DNA from: Terasakiella sp. SH-1 | GTDB taxonomy: Bacteria > Pseudomonadota > Alphaproteobacteria > Rhodospirillales > Terasakiellaceae | DNA length: 64,000 nt | NCBI RefSeq assembly: GCF_004564135.1 | Contig: NZ_CP038255.1 | Coordinates: 2,653,501-2,717,500 of the forward strand | Reading direction: 5' to 3' | Shown here: positions 55,891 through 62,971 of the stretch, one piece after another | Position numbering within the stretch: the stretch's first letter is position 1 | Layout: each line of letters begins with the position of its first letter | Translations under genes and position numbers: made by a program | Notes under the pieces: model-generated | What the model was told of the DNA's origin: nothing | Databases searched by the model: none | What the model saw: the letters and a program-made list of their open reading frames with translations, nothing else

Positions 55891-56484
55891 ATGAGTGATA
55901 AAAACTTATTTGGCGTTCAAGATGCAGCTAGTGCTGTGTCCGTTTCTGAAACAACCTTTCGCAGATGGCTAAAAGACATACGTCAAAAATGGCCTGAAGG
56001 TGGTAGCGACTGCCCTGTAAAAGAATGGGGTGGACATGGTAAGTCGTATCAGATTGACCTAGATCTACTAAATACCTGGCGACAATCCGTAGAAAAGGAA
56101 GCTATAGAAGAAGCTCGAAAAAAAGATGAAGAATTGATACGCCACCAATCCAGCCTCGATCTGGAAGGTGGTGAAGATAAAGGGGTCTCCCTATTACCAC
56201 TGGAAGTTCGTAAGAAAGCAGCTGAAACGGTAATAGCTGAACATAAAGCTGGACTGCAACGCGGTGAACTCATCAAAAAAGATGATGTAGTTTCCACTAT
56301 GGAAAAATTGCTCAGCTATCTGTCAACAAACCTTAGGGATTTGGGGAACCGTCTTGAACGAAAATGCAATCTGGATGCCGTTACCGTTACGATGATCGAA
56401 GATGAAACAATGAATTGGCAAGCAGAAATGGCGCGTGACCTTCAATCACATGGCTGGTTGGATAACAAAACTGAGGCACCATAG
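55891..56484 (+). CDS. Nu1-like phage terminase small subunit (DUF1441-like)
   Basis: A 197-residue protein. The N-terminal HTH (LFGVQDAASAVSVSETTFRR) resembles the MerR-like DNA recognition domain of lambda Nu1. The central GLQRGELIKKDDVVSTMEKL and LSTNLRDLGNRLERKC follow the Nu1/terS pattern (long helix that forms the oligomer). Without a large terminase in the element, it would redirect a helper phage's packaging. An AGGAG site precedes the ATG. A broken copy lies at 41,311. Confidence 0.75.
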   Translation: MSDKNLFGVQDAASAVSVSETTFRRWLKDIRQKWPEGGSDCPVKEWGGHGKSYQIDLDLLNTWRQSVEKEAIEEARKKDEELIRHQSSLDLEGGEDKGVSLLPLEVRKKAAETVIAEHKAGLQRGELIKKDDVVSTMEKLLSYLSTNLRDLGNRLERKCNLDAVTVTMIEDETMNWQAEMARDLQSHGWLDNKTEAP

Positions 56485-56554
56485 AAAAAATAAAAGATAA
56501 TTTCCCTTTACCTAAACCGGCTGCAGCAACAGCCAGTTTTAATTTTGTCAAATC

Positions 56555-56761
56555 TGGACACCTTATGGACAGGTTAAAATGCAAGGTGTCCAAAATAAAC
56601 ATCTGTTTTCATTGCGGATTGGACACTTGGACAGGTTGGACAGGTGGATTCTTTTAGATTCTTAAAAAGAATATATAAGGAGGAGAGCAGAAGGCAGATA
56701 TGCGCTGGGGGATGAAACAGCACGAAACCATACCGAGTGCGTCCAAATTGCGTCCAAATGA
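56555..56761. repeat. GTCCA repeat cluster, right end of the element
   Basis: TGGACACCTTATGGACAGG (56555-56573), GGTGTCC (56585), TTGGACACTTGGACAGGTTGG with further units to 56645, and GCGTCCAAATTGCGTCCAAA (from 56739). Most units are inverted relative to those at the left end, except the last doublet, which is in the same orientation and identical. Confidence 0.7.
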
Positions 56762-56789
56762 TTTTTGAGAATATACCCTAAAAGGAAAA

Positions 56790-56820
56790 CACCCAGCTAA
56801 GTGTTTGACTTAGCTGGGTG
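56790..56820 (-). terminator. Element-borne terminator directly after tRNA-Arg
   Basis: On the minus strand CACCCAGCTAAGT pairs with ACTTAGCTGGGTG (13 bp, perfect) and is followed by TTTTCCTTTT. It lies right after the tRNA CCA end and would end the tRNA transcript now that the original terminator is displaced to attL. Confidence 0.85.
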
Positions 56821-56874
56821 AAAGTGGCGCGCCCAGAAGGAGTCGAACCTCCAACCGCCTGATTCGTAGTCAGG
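56819..56874. repeat. attR: 56-bp direct repeat within tRNA-Arg
   Basis: Identical to 43694-43749. It lies in the intact tRNA gene, so integration restored the tRNA on this side. The core covers the anticodon stem to the 3' end. Confidence 0.95.
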
Positions 56875-56901
56875 TACTCTATCCAGTTGAGCTATGGGCG
56901 C
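56825..56901 (-). tRNA. tRNA-Arg (anticodon ACG)
   Basis: A 77-nt cloverleaf on the minus strand. The acceptor stem is GCGCCCA/TGGGCGC with discriminator G and encoded CCA. The anticodon stem CCTGA/TCAGG closes the loop CTACGAA, giving anticodon ACG. The T-arm GGAGG-TTCGACT-CCTTC is complete. It serves as the attachment site of the element. Confidence 0.95.
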
Positions 56902-57216
56902 TTACCCTTACCCTCGTTCCGATAAGTTCTGTGTGGAACCCCTCGGTGGGTGGCGCGGAAAGTAGCGACATGGCCTTCATTGGTCAAGAGGAAAAATGAA
57001 CTTTTTTTCAAAAAAATGATATTCGCTAAAAAATATCCCCTTAAGAGTGGAAAAAACGTAAATACGCCCTTGTCCCAAGGACTTGCTTTAGGGTAAGATT
57101 TGCTCGCATTTATCTGGGGGAACCTAGGCTTATACCTCTGGGGAAATCACAAATCATAAAATTTGGCCCTTCGTATAGGCCAAGTTCGAGACTTAAAACA
57201 AAGGTAGCCGTACACT
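56902..57216. other. Intergenic region between tRNA-Arg and the OmpA-like lipoprotein
   Basis: 315 bp holding the tRNA promoter (minus strand) and the lipoprotein promoter (plus strand). I see no gene. Confidence 0.4.
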
Positions 57217-58383
57217 ATGGTTCTTAAGTGGTCAAAGGCAGGGGTTGTACTTTCCGCACTCGCGTTATCTGCGTGCTCTTTTACAGAAGAAGCATTGTGG
57301 CCTTCCCTGACAGGGGAAGACCCGGCAGAAAACACTGCTACGTCAGAACAAACTGCAGCACAGCAAGCTGCGGTAAACTCAACAATCGCCAGTGCGGGTC
57401 AACCCGTTCTTGGTACAACGAATTTCGAACCTGCACCAATTACGCAAGGTGAAGCAACAGGAACGTTCGTTGGGAAAAAAGTGGTCACCATGCGTGGCGA
57501 ACTGTCCCAATTGATCGAACAAATCCGTATCCATAATACGGAACTGCAGAACCTGCGCGCCAAAACAATTCAGGATTCGCAGCGTTACCACGGAACCGTC
57601 GCTGCCATTAATGCGCGTCTGCAAGTGGGCACCACACCGGGCAACCCGATTTTGGTACAACAGTTTAACAGCTCTCTTTCCGATCTGGATCGCATCAGCA
57701 GTGACATTGCGCAAATGAGTTCGCTGACACAAAAAGTCGCCGAAGTTTCTGCCATGTCCGCTTATATGCTGGAATCTGTTCAGTCCACATTCGGGCTGAG
57801 CGGTGCGGTTGATGAAGACCACCGTCAACTGGCCATCCTGCAAGATGAAGTCAACCAGACGGTTGTTTTGATTGAACGCCTGCTCAAAGAGGTCACAGAA
57901 GATGTTCGTCGCCAGACAAATTATGTTGCGGCTGAACGTGCAAACCTGAACGCTTTGGCTGCTGGTGTGAAGGCGGGTGAAATTTACGGGGCGTCGCTTT
58001 CCAACCGGATGGTTGTTGCCAACACAGGCATCACATCCAATGCGACACGCCCAAGCTTCCAACGCACGGCCTTGTCACCAAACCGCCGTCCATTGGTCGT
58101 CATTCGCTTTGATCGCAACAAAGTCAATTACCAACAGGCCCTGTACACAACAGTAAGCCAGGTTCTAGACCGCCGTCCGAATGCGATGTTTGATCTGGTC
58201 GCTGTGTCCCCGGAACGTGTATCCACAGGTCAACAGTCCCTTGGCAAAACCCAGTCTCGCCGTCAGGCCGAACAGGTTCTGCGCAACTTAACTGAAATGG
58301 GTCTGCCACCAAGTCGTGTTGCTTTGGGGGCAAGCACCAGTCCTACAGCGACAGCCAACGAAGTTCACCTCTATCTTCGTTAA
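57217..58383 (+). CDS. Lipoprotein with coiled coil and OmpA-like C-terminal domain
   Basis: A 388-residue lipoprotein: signal peptide with lipobox LSAC (Cys20), a low-complexity linker rich in Ala/Thr/Gln, a long helical region (about 85-260), then a C-terminal OmpA-type fold (about 285-388; RPLVVIRFDRNKVNYQQALY, SRRQAEQVLRNLTEMG) that would bind peptidoglycan. It probably spans periplasm and cell wall. A clean intrinsic terminator follows. Confidence 0.75.
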   Translation: MVLKWSKAGVVLSALALSACSFTEEALWPSLTGEDPAENTATSEQTAAQQAAVNSTIASAGQPVLGTTNFEPAPITQGEATGTFVGKKVVTMRGELSQLIEQIRIHNTELQNLRAKTIQDSQRYHGTVAAINARLQVGTTPGNPILVQQFNSSLSDLDRISSDIAQMSSLTQKVAEVSAMSAYMLESVQSTFGLSGAVDEDHRQLAILQDEVNQTVVLIERLLKEVTEDVRRQTNYVAAERANLNALAAGVKAGEIYGASLSNRMVVANTGITSNATRPSFQRTALSPNRRPLVVIRFDRNKVNYQQALYTTVSQVLDRRPNAMFDLVAVSPERVSTGQQSLGKTQSRRQAEQVLRNLTEMGLPPSRVALGASTSPTATANEVHLYLR

Positions 58384-58398
58384 GCAAAAAGCCATAGT

Positions 58399-58439
58399 TA
58401 AAAAAAACCGATTCATAGAAATATGGATCGGTTTTTTTA
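58399..58439 (+). terminator. Intrinsic terminator after the OmpA-like lipoprotein gene
   Basis: AAAACCGATTCAT pairs with ATGGATCGGTTTT (one mismatch) around a short loop, followed by a run of T. Confidence 0.85.
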
Positions 58440-58506
58440 TCCCCTTTGACTTGACCAGCTGTTCAAGTTATTAAAAAGGCCAATCGCACCAATGAAAGGG
58501 AAAGTC

Positions 58507-59004
58507 ATGGCCTCTTTAGAAGATGATATTGTATCTGAAGTCGTATCCTGGGCTGAAATCCATAAAGATACCCGTGTTCTTGCACGTCAACTTTCCAAGC
58601 GCGCCCCTTTCAAAGGCATTATTGCGATCACCCGTGGTGGTTTAATCCCCGCAGCCATTATGGCCCGTGAACTGGGGATCAAGCTGATTGAGACCGTTTG
58701 TGTTGAAGCCTACCGTGACGATGCTGCAGAGCTAAGCGGTTCTGTTAACGTGATGAAAGAAGCAACACAAGCTCGCGACGGTGAAGGCTGGCTGATGATT
58801 GATGACCTTGTTGATACCGGGACCACAGCCAAGGCCGTTCGTGAAATGATGCCCAAGGCTTATTTCGTAACCCTTTATGCCAAACCCGAAGGCAAACCAC
58901 TGGTCGACAGCTTCGTCAAAGAGGTCGAACAGGAAACATGGGTCTTCTTTCCATGGGATACCCAGCTGCAATATAGCAAGCCGATTGCCGCAAAATCTGA
59001 CTGA
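58507..59004 (+). CDS. gpt: Xanthine phosphoribosyltransferase
   Basis: From the ATG at 58507 (AAAGGG 6 nt upstream) 165 residues; an in-frame ATG at 58492 adds five. PRPP motif WLMIDDLVDTGTTAKAV and the N-terminal IAITRGGLIPAAIMARELG match Gpt. It salvages xanthine and guanine. Length is close to the E. coli enzyme (152). Confidence 0.9.
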   Translation: MASLEDDIVSEVVSWAEIHKDTRVLARQLSKRAPFKGIIAITRGGLIPAAIMARELGIKLIETVCVEAYRDDAAELSGSVNVMKEATQARDGEGWLMIDDLVDTGTTAKAVREMMPKAYFVTLYAKPEGKPLVDSFVKEVEQETWVFFPWDTQLQYSKPIAAKSD

Positions 59005-59040
59005 TCGGACTTCCTCAGAAAAATATGCTATGCTTTGGGA

Positions 59041-60117
59041 ATGATGCGATATTTGCTCATTCTTTTCATTCTTCTGTCTAGCTCACCAAGCTGGGCGGAT
59101 CTTCGCTTGCCTGTGGGGTTTAGCCTTAGCGAATTTGCCCATATTCCCGGTGCACGCAGCCTTGCACCCGCCCCGGAAATAGGCGCTGTTTTTGTGGGCT
59201 CGCGTGGTTCTGCGATCCATATGATTGTGGATCATAATCATGATGGCAAAGCCGACAATGTAATCCGTCTGATTAACAGCCTAAAAGTCCCCAATGGGAT
59301 TGCCTGGAAAGACGGCTATCTTTATGTGGCTGAACAGCACCGTCTGATTCGTTTCCATATTGGTGATCAGCGCCCTAAAAAACTACGCTCTCCAGAAGTT
59401 CTCTTTGATAAGTTCCCTGATCGACGCTGGCATGGCTGGCGATATGCCAAATTCGGACCAGATGGGGGGCTATATATCAGTATTGGCGCCCCTTGCAATA
59501 TCTGTAGTTTACGCGGGCAGGAAGGTACAATTCTCAGGTTTGATCCAACAAGTTGGGTCCCCTCAATTTTTGCTAAAGGGGTGCGCAATTCCGTCGGTTT
59601 TGATTTTGACCCGATAACACAGGATTTGATTTTTAGTGATAATGGCGCAGATCATATGGGGGACGACCTGCCCCCGGATGAATTAAACCGCGCCCCTCTT
59701 GGCGGATTGCATTTTGGCTACCCCTATTTTGGTGGTGGTGATACTCGCACCACAGAATTTCTGCGCCACCAGCTTCCAGAAAATCGTCTGCCCATTCACA
59801 AATTTCAGGCCCATGTCGCCCCCTTAGGGGTTCATTTTTATCAAGGGAAACGCTTTCCTGAATATTACCGTCAAGGCGTCTTTGTCGCCCAACATGGTTC
59901 CTGGAACCGCAGTATTCCTGTCGGCTATCAAATCTCTTTTCTAGCTTTTGACCATTATGGCAAAGTTTTAAAAGAAGAAGCCTTTATCTCCGGCTGGCTC
60001 AATGCTGAGCATGATGTGTCAGGGCGTCCGGTTGATCTGACCACATGGGCTGATGGGCGCTTACTGATTTCAGATGATAGCGAAGACAAAGTCTATATTG
60101 TTGATTACCATAAATAA
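59041..60117 (+). CDS. Exported PQQ-dependent sugar dehydrogenase-like beta-propeller protein
   Basis: A 358-residue protein with a signal peptide (MMRYLLILFILLSSSPSWA) and a six-bladed propeller typical of the soluble glucose/sorbosone dehydrogenase group (WHGWRYAKFGPDGGLYISIG, GVRNSVGFDFDPITQDLIFS, DDLPPDELNRA). It would oxidise a sugar in the periplasm if PQQ is bound. The ATG at 59041 is directly preceded by GGGA, and the second Met is equally possible. The 3' end overlaps nnrU by 13 bp, convergent. Confidence 0.75.
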   Translation: MMRYLLILFILLSSSPSWADLRLPVGFSLSEFAHIPGARSLAPAPEIGAVFVGSRGSAIHMIVDHNHDGKADNVIRLINSLKVPNGIAWKDGYLYVAEQHRLIRFHIGDQRPKKLRSPEVLFDKFPDRRWHGWRYAKFGPDGGLYISIGAPCNICSLRGQEGTILRFDPTSWVPSIFAKGVRNSVGFDFDPITQDLIFSDNGADHMGDDLPPDELNRAPLGGLHFGYPYFGGGDTRTTEFLRHQLPENRLPIHKFQAHVAPLGVHFYQGKRFPEYYRQGVFVAQHGSWNRSIPVGYQISFLAFDHYGKVLKEEAFISGWLNAEHDVSGRPVDLTTWADGRLLISDDSEDKVYIVDYHK

Positions 60118-60749
60118 GGCATCACCCCGATCACAGGTTCATGCGCAAAAAAGAGCAGGAGATATAAGAGAAAAGCAGCAAGAAACCGTTGTGCCCCAAT
60201 ATGTGGCCAGCCAGTCACCACGCGCGCCTTTAGCTCTTGCCAGTCCCTTTCTCCCATTTTTGCCTTGCGTTTATCATCCAGTGATTTTGGCCCATATAGA
60301 CTTAAGGCCCCCATCAAAGCGAAAAATAAAAGAGAAGCCACATCCCCATTGGGCAGCATATGGACAAAAGACCAAAGGGCAAAAGCGATAAAGGCCGGAT
60401 GACGCGTCAGCCCCACAATACCGGGATTGGCCGGATCAAATCCCTTTCCCCCTTTGCCCAATGAAAAAGGGTTGGGCTGACTGAAGGTACAAATCAGCAA
60501 AACACAAACGGTATACATCACGATAAGCACAACAAATCGCATCCAGTCCTGTGTTGCCCATAATCCCATATAAGGTGCTTTTAGGTAACTATGGAGCAAC
60601 CATGCAAATAAAAACAAACTGATGATGCCATAAACAGACATAAATATTTTTTCACCCATACGCTCAACCAGACGTGCTCGTAATGGTCGATAGGATGGAA
60701 TGATATGTGCGAGTAAAAAGACACTCATTGCGATGATCAAATCAGACAT
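60105..60749 (-). CDS. NnrU family membrane protein
   Basis: A 214-residue protein with about six membrane segments: MSDLIIAMSVFLLAHIIPSY, RARLVERMGEKIFMSVYGII and NPGIVGLTRHPAFIAFALWS are characteristic of NnrU, linked to denitrification and isoprenylcysteine methyltransferase-like folds. Function not settled. Convergent with the propeller gene. Confidence 0.8.
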   Translation of the reverse strand: MSDLIIAMSVFLLAHIIPSYRPLRARLVERMGEKIFMSVYGIISLFLFAWLLHSYLKAPYMGLWATQDWMRFVVLIVMYTVCVLLICTFSQPNPFSLGKGGKGFDPANPGIVGLTRHPAFIAFALWSFVHMLPNGDVASLLFFALMGALSLYGPKSLDDKRKAKMGERDWQELKARVVTGWPHIGAQRFLAAFLLYLLLFFAHEPVIGVMPYLW

Positions 60750-60814
60750 AAGCTGTTGCCTTTTCCATTAAGCTGTTTAGGTTAGAGGCAGAAACCAGAT
60801 AAAAAGGAAAAATC

Positions 60815-61021
60815 ATGGCTACCAATGCTGAACTGGCTGCAAAACTCCTGCGCGCGGCGTCTAATTTCTTTCGTGCCGTAGGTCAACAGAATCCAGAACT
60901 TCATGATCAAATGAACACCAATGCTGATGCCTGCGACATGATTGCCGATCGTGTTGAAGTCGATCCTCTTGGTAGCCCGGCAGAAGATGAAGCCGATGTC
61001 AGCCCGGAACTGTTAAATTAA
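60815..61021 (+). CDS. Conserved hypothetical small protein
   Basis: A 68-residue acidic helical protein (AKLLRAASNFFRAVGQQNPE) with a good AAGGAAAAA site before its ATG. Three bases separate it from the stop of the convergent rppH. Conserved small proteins of this kind occur in related genera, but no role is known. Confidence 0.65.
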   Translation: MATNAELAAKLLRAASNFFRAVGQQNPELHDQMNTNADACDMIADRVEVDPLGSPAEDEADVSPELLN

Positions 61022-61024
61022 GTT

Positions 61025-61501
61025 TCAAGCAAACCGTTTAAACTGATTGACAATTTCCACATAAATATCGCGTTTGAACGGCACAATTAAATCAACGGTT
61101 TCAGCCAGTTCCACCCATTGCCATTTTGAAAATTCCGGGTGCTTGGTATTAATGTCAATATTTTGATCACGACCTTTAAAGCGAAAGGCAAACCAGATTT
61201 GCTTCTGGCCGCGATATTTCCCTTTCCATACCTTGCCAATCAGGTGGTCTGGCAAATCATAATGGAGCCAGTCATCTGTTTTCGCCAAAAAATCAGCATT
61301 ATCCGTACCGATTTCTTCCTTCAGCTCGCGAAAGGCAGCATCATAAGGGTCTTCGCCTTTATCAATCCCCCCTTGTGGAAATTGCCAAGCCCCCGGCGTA
61401 TCCAGACGTTCGGCAACAAAGACTTTCCCATCCTGATGAAACAGACAAATCCCGACACAGGGCCGATAAGGTAAACTCTTTTTACTTTTTTCTTTTGCCA
61501 T
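61025..61501 (-). CDS. rppH: RNA 5'-pyrophosphohydrolase RppH
   Basis: A 158-residue Nudix hydrolase. The Nudix box reads GGIDKGEDPYDAAFRELKEE, and the N-terminal YRPCVGICLFHQDGKVFVAE and WHYDLP-like region are RppH/IalA type. It removes pyrophosphate from mRNA 5' ends to start decay. The start at 61501 is chosen over an upstream TTG. It follows the deacetylase gene closely. Confidence 0.9.
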   Translation of the reverse strand: MAKEKSKKSLPYRPCVGICLFHQDGKVFVAERLDTPGAWQFPQGGIDKGEDPYDAAFRELKEEIGTDNADFLAKTDDWLHYDLPDHLIGKVWKGKYRGQKQIWFAFRFKGRDQNIDINTKHPEFSKWQWVELAETVDLIVPFKRDIYVEIVNQFKRFA

Positions 61502-61507
61502 TGCCAA

Positions 61508-62953
61508 TCAGGTCCCCTGACGCCCGGCCAAACTGGTCATCGGTGCAATTTTCACCCCTTGCAGGCCCGCAGCCCATTCCCGAATTGTTTTCAGGCTATT
61601 GGGGGTGATCCGAATCACCGCCGCACTTGCCCCCCGATTTTTCGCCACCGTTGCAGCAGTATCGAGTTGGGCGCGAATACGTTTCACACTGGCATTGCTG
61701 TTGATGTTGGTGTCAGAAATCGCCCGTGCCATTTGCATCTCATCGGCCATTTCCAAGGCAACACTGCCATCGGTGCTGCGTGGGTCCATGAAAAAGAGTC
61801 CACGGGTTTTCAACTCTCCCATAATCGGAGACATGGCCTTTTGGCTGCGCATGAATTTAGAACCATACTGCCCGATGAAACCAACATAGCCCTGTGCCGT
61901 TGCCATCATCAGGTTGAGAAGTTTCAAATTTTCTCCGGCTGTTTTGGATGTCATCATCGCAAGGGGGCCAGGGTCATCAGCCGGGAAACTACCGGATTCC
62001 ATGGGAAGTTCCAACAAAACCTCATGCCCCATGGCACGAGCTTTTTCCACCCATTTTTTAATCCCACGCCCATAGGCACTAAAGGCCAGCGTCACATCAT
62101 GGGGGAGATGGTCAATTGCAGCTTCAGTCAAAGAATCACTTAAGCCCAGTCCTGTAACAACAAGCCCGACCATAGGTTCACTTGCGTTGCCCTGAAACGG
62201 GCGGGCATAAGATTTCCAAGGTTCACGCCCGTCTTTCGCCACCGCAGGAACCAACCCGTCCTTGGTGACTTCCATCAGGTTTTTATCTACCGCCTGTGCA
62301 GGGGGCTGGGCCTGTTTCGGTGCCCCAAAACCAGAAACCGACGACGGTAACACCGCCGGAATATTAATCCCAACATCACCAACGGCGGCTGTGGACAGGG
62401 GATTGGCCGTATTTTTAGGGTCATAGCCCCCCATACCGCCGCCAACCTGACTGGCAACCATAGCTGCACCACCAGCGCTTAACCTGGTCCCGCCGCCTGC
62501 GGTTAACTTCGCACCACCGTCAGCGGTGAGTTTAGCACCGCCTGTTGCGCCACCTGCTGTTAATTTGGATTGCGGTGTCAAGCCGGACGTGGCTGTTGTT
62601 TGCAAAGCCAGACCAACTGCACCGCCAATCCCGCCAGATGTTTTTGCACCACCAGTTGCCTCTGCCGTTTCCTCAGCTCCCTCGTCACCTGACATCAACC
62701 AATAGGTTCCGCCACCGATGGCCGCCAATAACACCACTGCCGCCCCGCCAAAAATGGCAAGTTTCTTCTTATCAGCAAGCAATGCCTTGAAATCAAATTT
62801 CTTTTTGCCGCCTTCGTCATCATAGTCGAAGTCATCGTCAAAATCGAAATCGTCATCATCCGGAAAATCCGTTGGGGAAGGAACCCCGCTTGCCCCACTG
62901 GGCGTATCATCCAGATCTACATCATCAAGCGTATCGTCAAGATCGTCAGCCAT
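61508..62953 (-). CDS. Divergent polysaccharide deacetylase family protein (DUF610/YibQ-like)
   Basis: A 481-residue protein. An acidic N-terminus (about 1-50), a membrane segment (about 68-88), a Gly/Thr/Ala-rich low-complexity linker with AKLTADGG-type repeats (about 95-190), then a NodB-like deacetylase domain (about 245-475) with MVGLVVTGLGLSDSLTEAAI, LPHDVTLAFSAYG and EVLLELPMESGSFPADDPGP. Position between ctpA and rppH is typical of Rhodospirillales. Confidence 0.85.
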   Translation of the reverse strand: MADDLDDTLDDVDLDDTPSGASGVPSPTDFPDDDDFDFDDDFDYDDEGGKKKFDFKALLADKKKLAIFGGAAVVLLAAIGGGTYWLMSGDEGAEETAEATGGAKTSGGIGGAVGLALQTTATSGLTPQSKLTAGGATGGAKLTADGGAKLTAGGGTRLSAGGAAMVASQVGGGMGGYDPKNTANPLSTAAVGDVGINIPAVLPSSVSGFGAPKQAQPPAQAVDKNLMEVTKDGLVPAVAKDGREPWKSYARPFQGNASEPMVGLVVTGLGLSDSLTEAAIDHLPHDVTLAFSAYGRGIKKWVEKARAMGHEVLLELPMESGSFPADDPGPLAMMTSKTAGENLKLLNLMMATAQGYVGFIGQYGSKFMRSQKAMSPIMGELKTRGLFFMDPRSTDGSVALEMADEMQMARAISDTNINSNASVKRIRAQLDTAATVAKNRGASAAVIRITPNSLKTIREWAAGLQGVKIAPMTSLAGRQGT

Positions 62954-62971
62954 CTCTTGTCTTACCTTTGA

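Larger units (their letters stand above)
43749..56874 (+). mobile_element. Satellite-like integrative element in tRNA-Arg (complete)
   Basis: A 13.1-kb element between attL and attR: tyrosine integrase at the left; DUF2384-Fic-HNH cargo; a pentapeptide-repeat protein; Rha-type regulator; small genes; an Xre/307-residue pair; an AlpA-type protein with primase operon; and a Nu1-like small terminase at the right. There is no large terminase, portal, capsid, tail, lysis or conjugation gene. That gene set is typical of phage-inducible chromosomal islands and P4-like satellites. A helper phage is not identified. Confidence 0.75.

Noticed and set aside
43749-56874. Complete prophage
   Set aside because: No large terminase, portal, capsid, tail or lysis genes are present, and gene sizes and order fit a satellite better.
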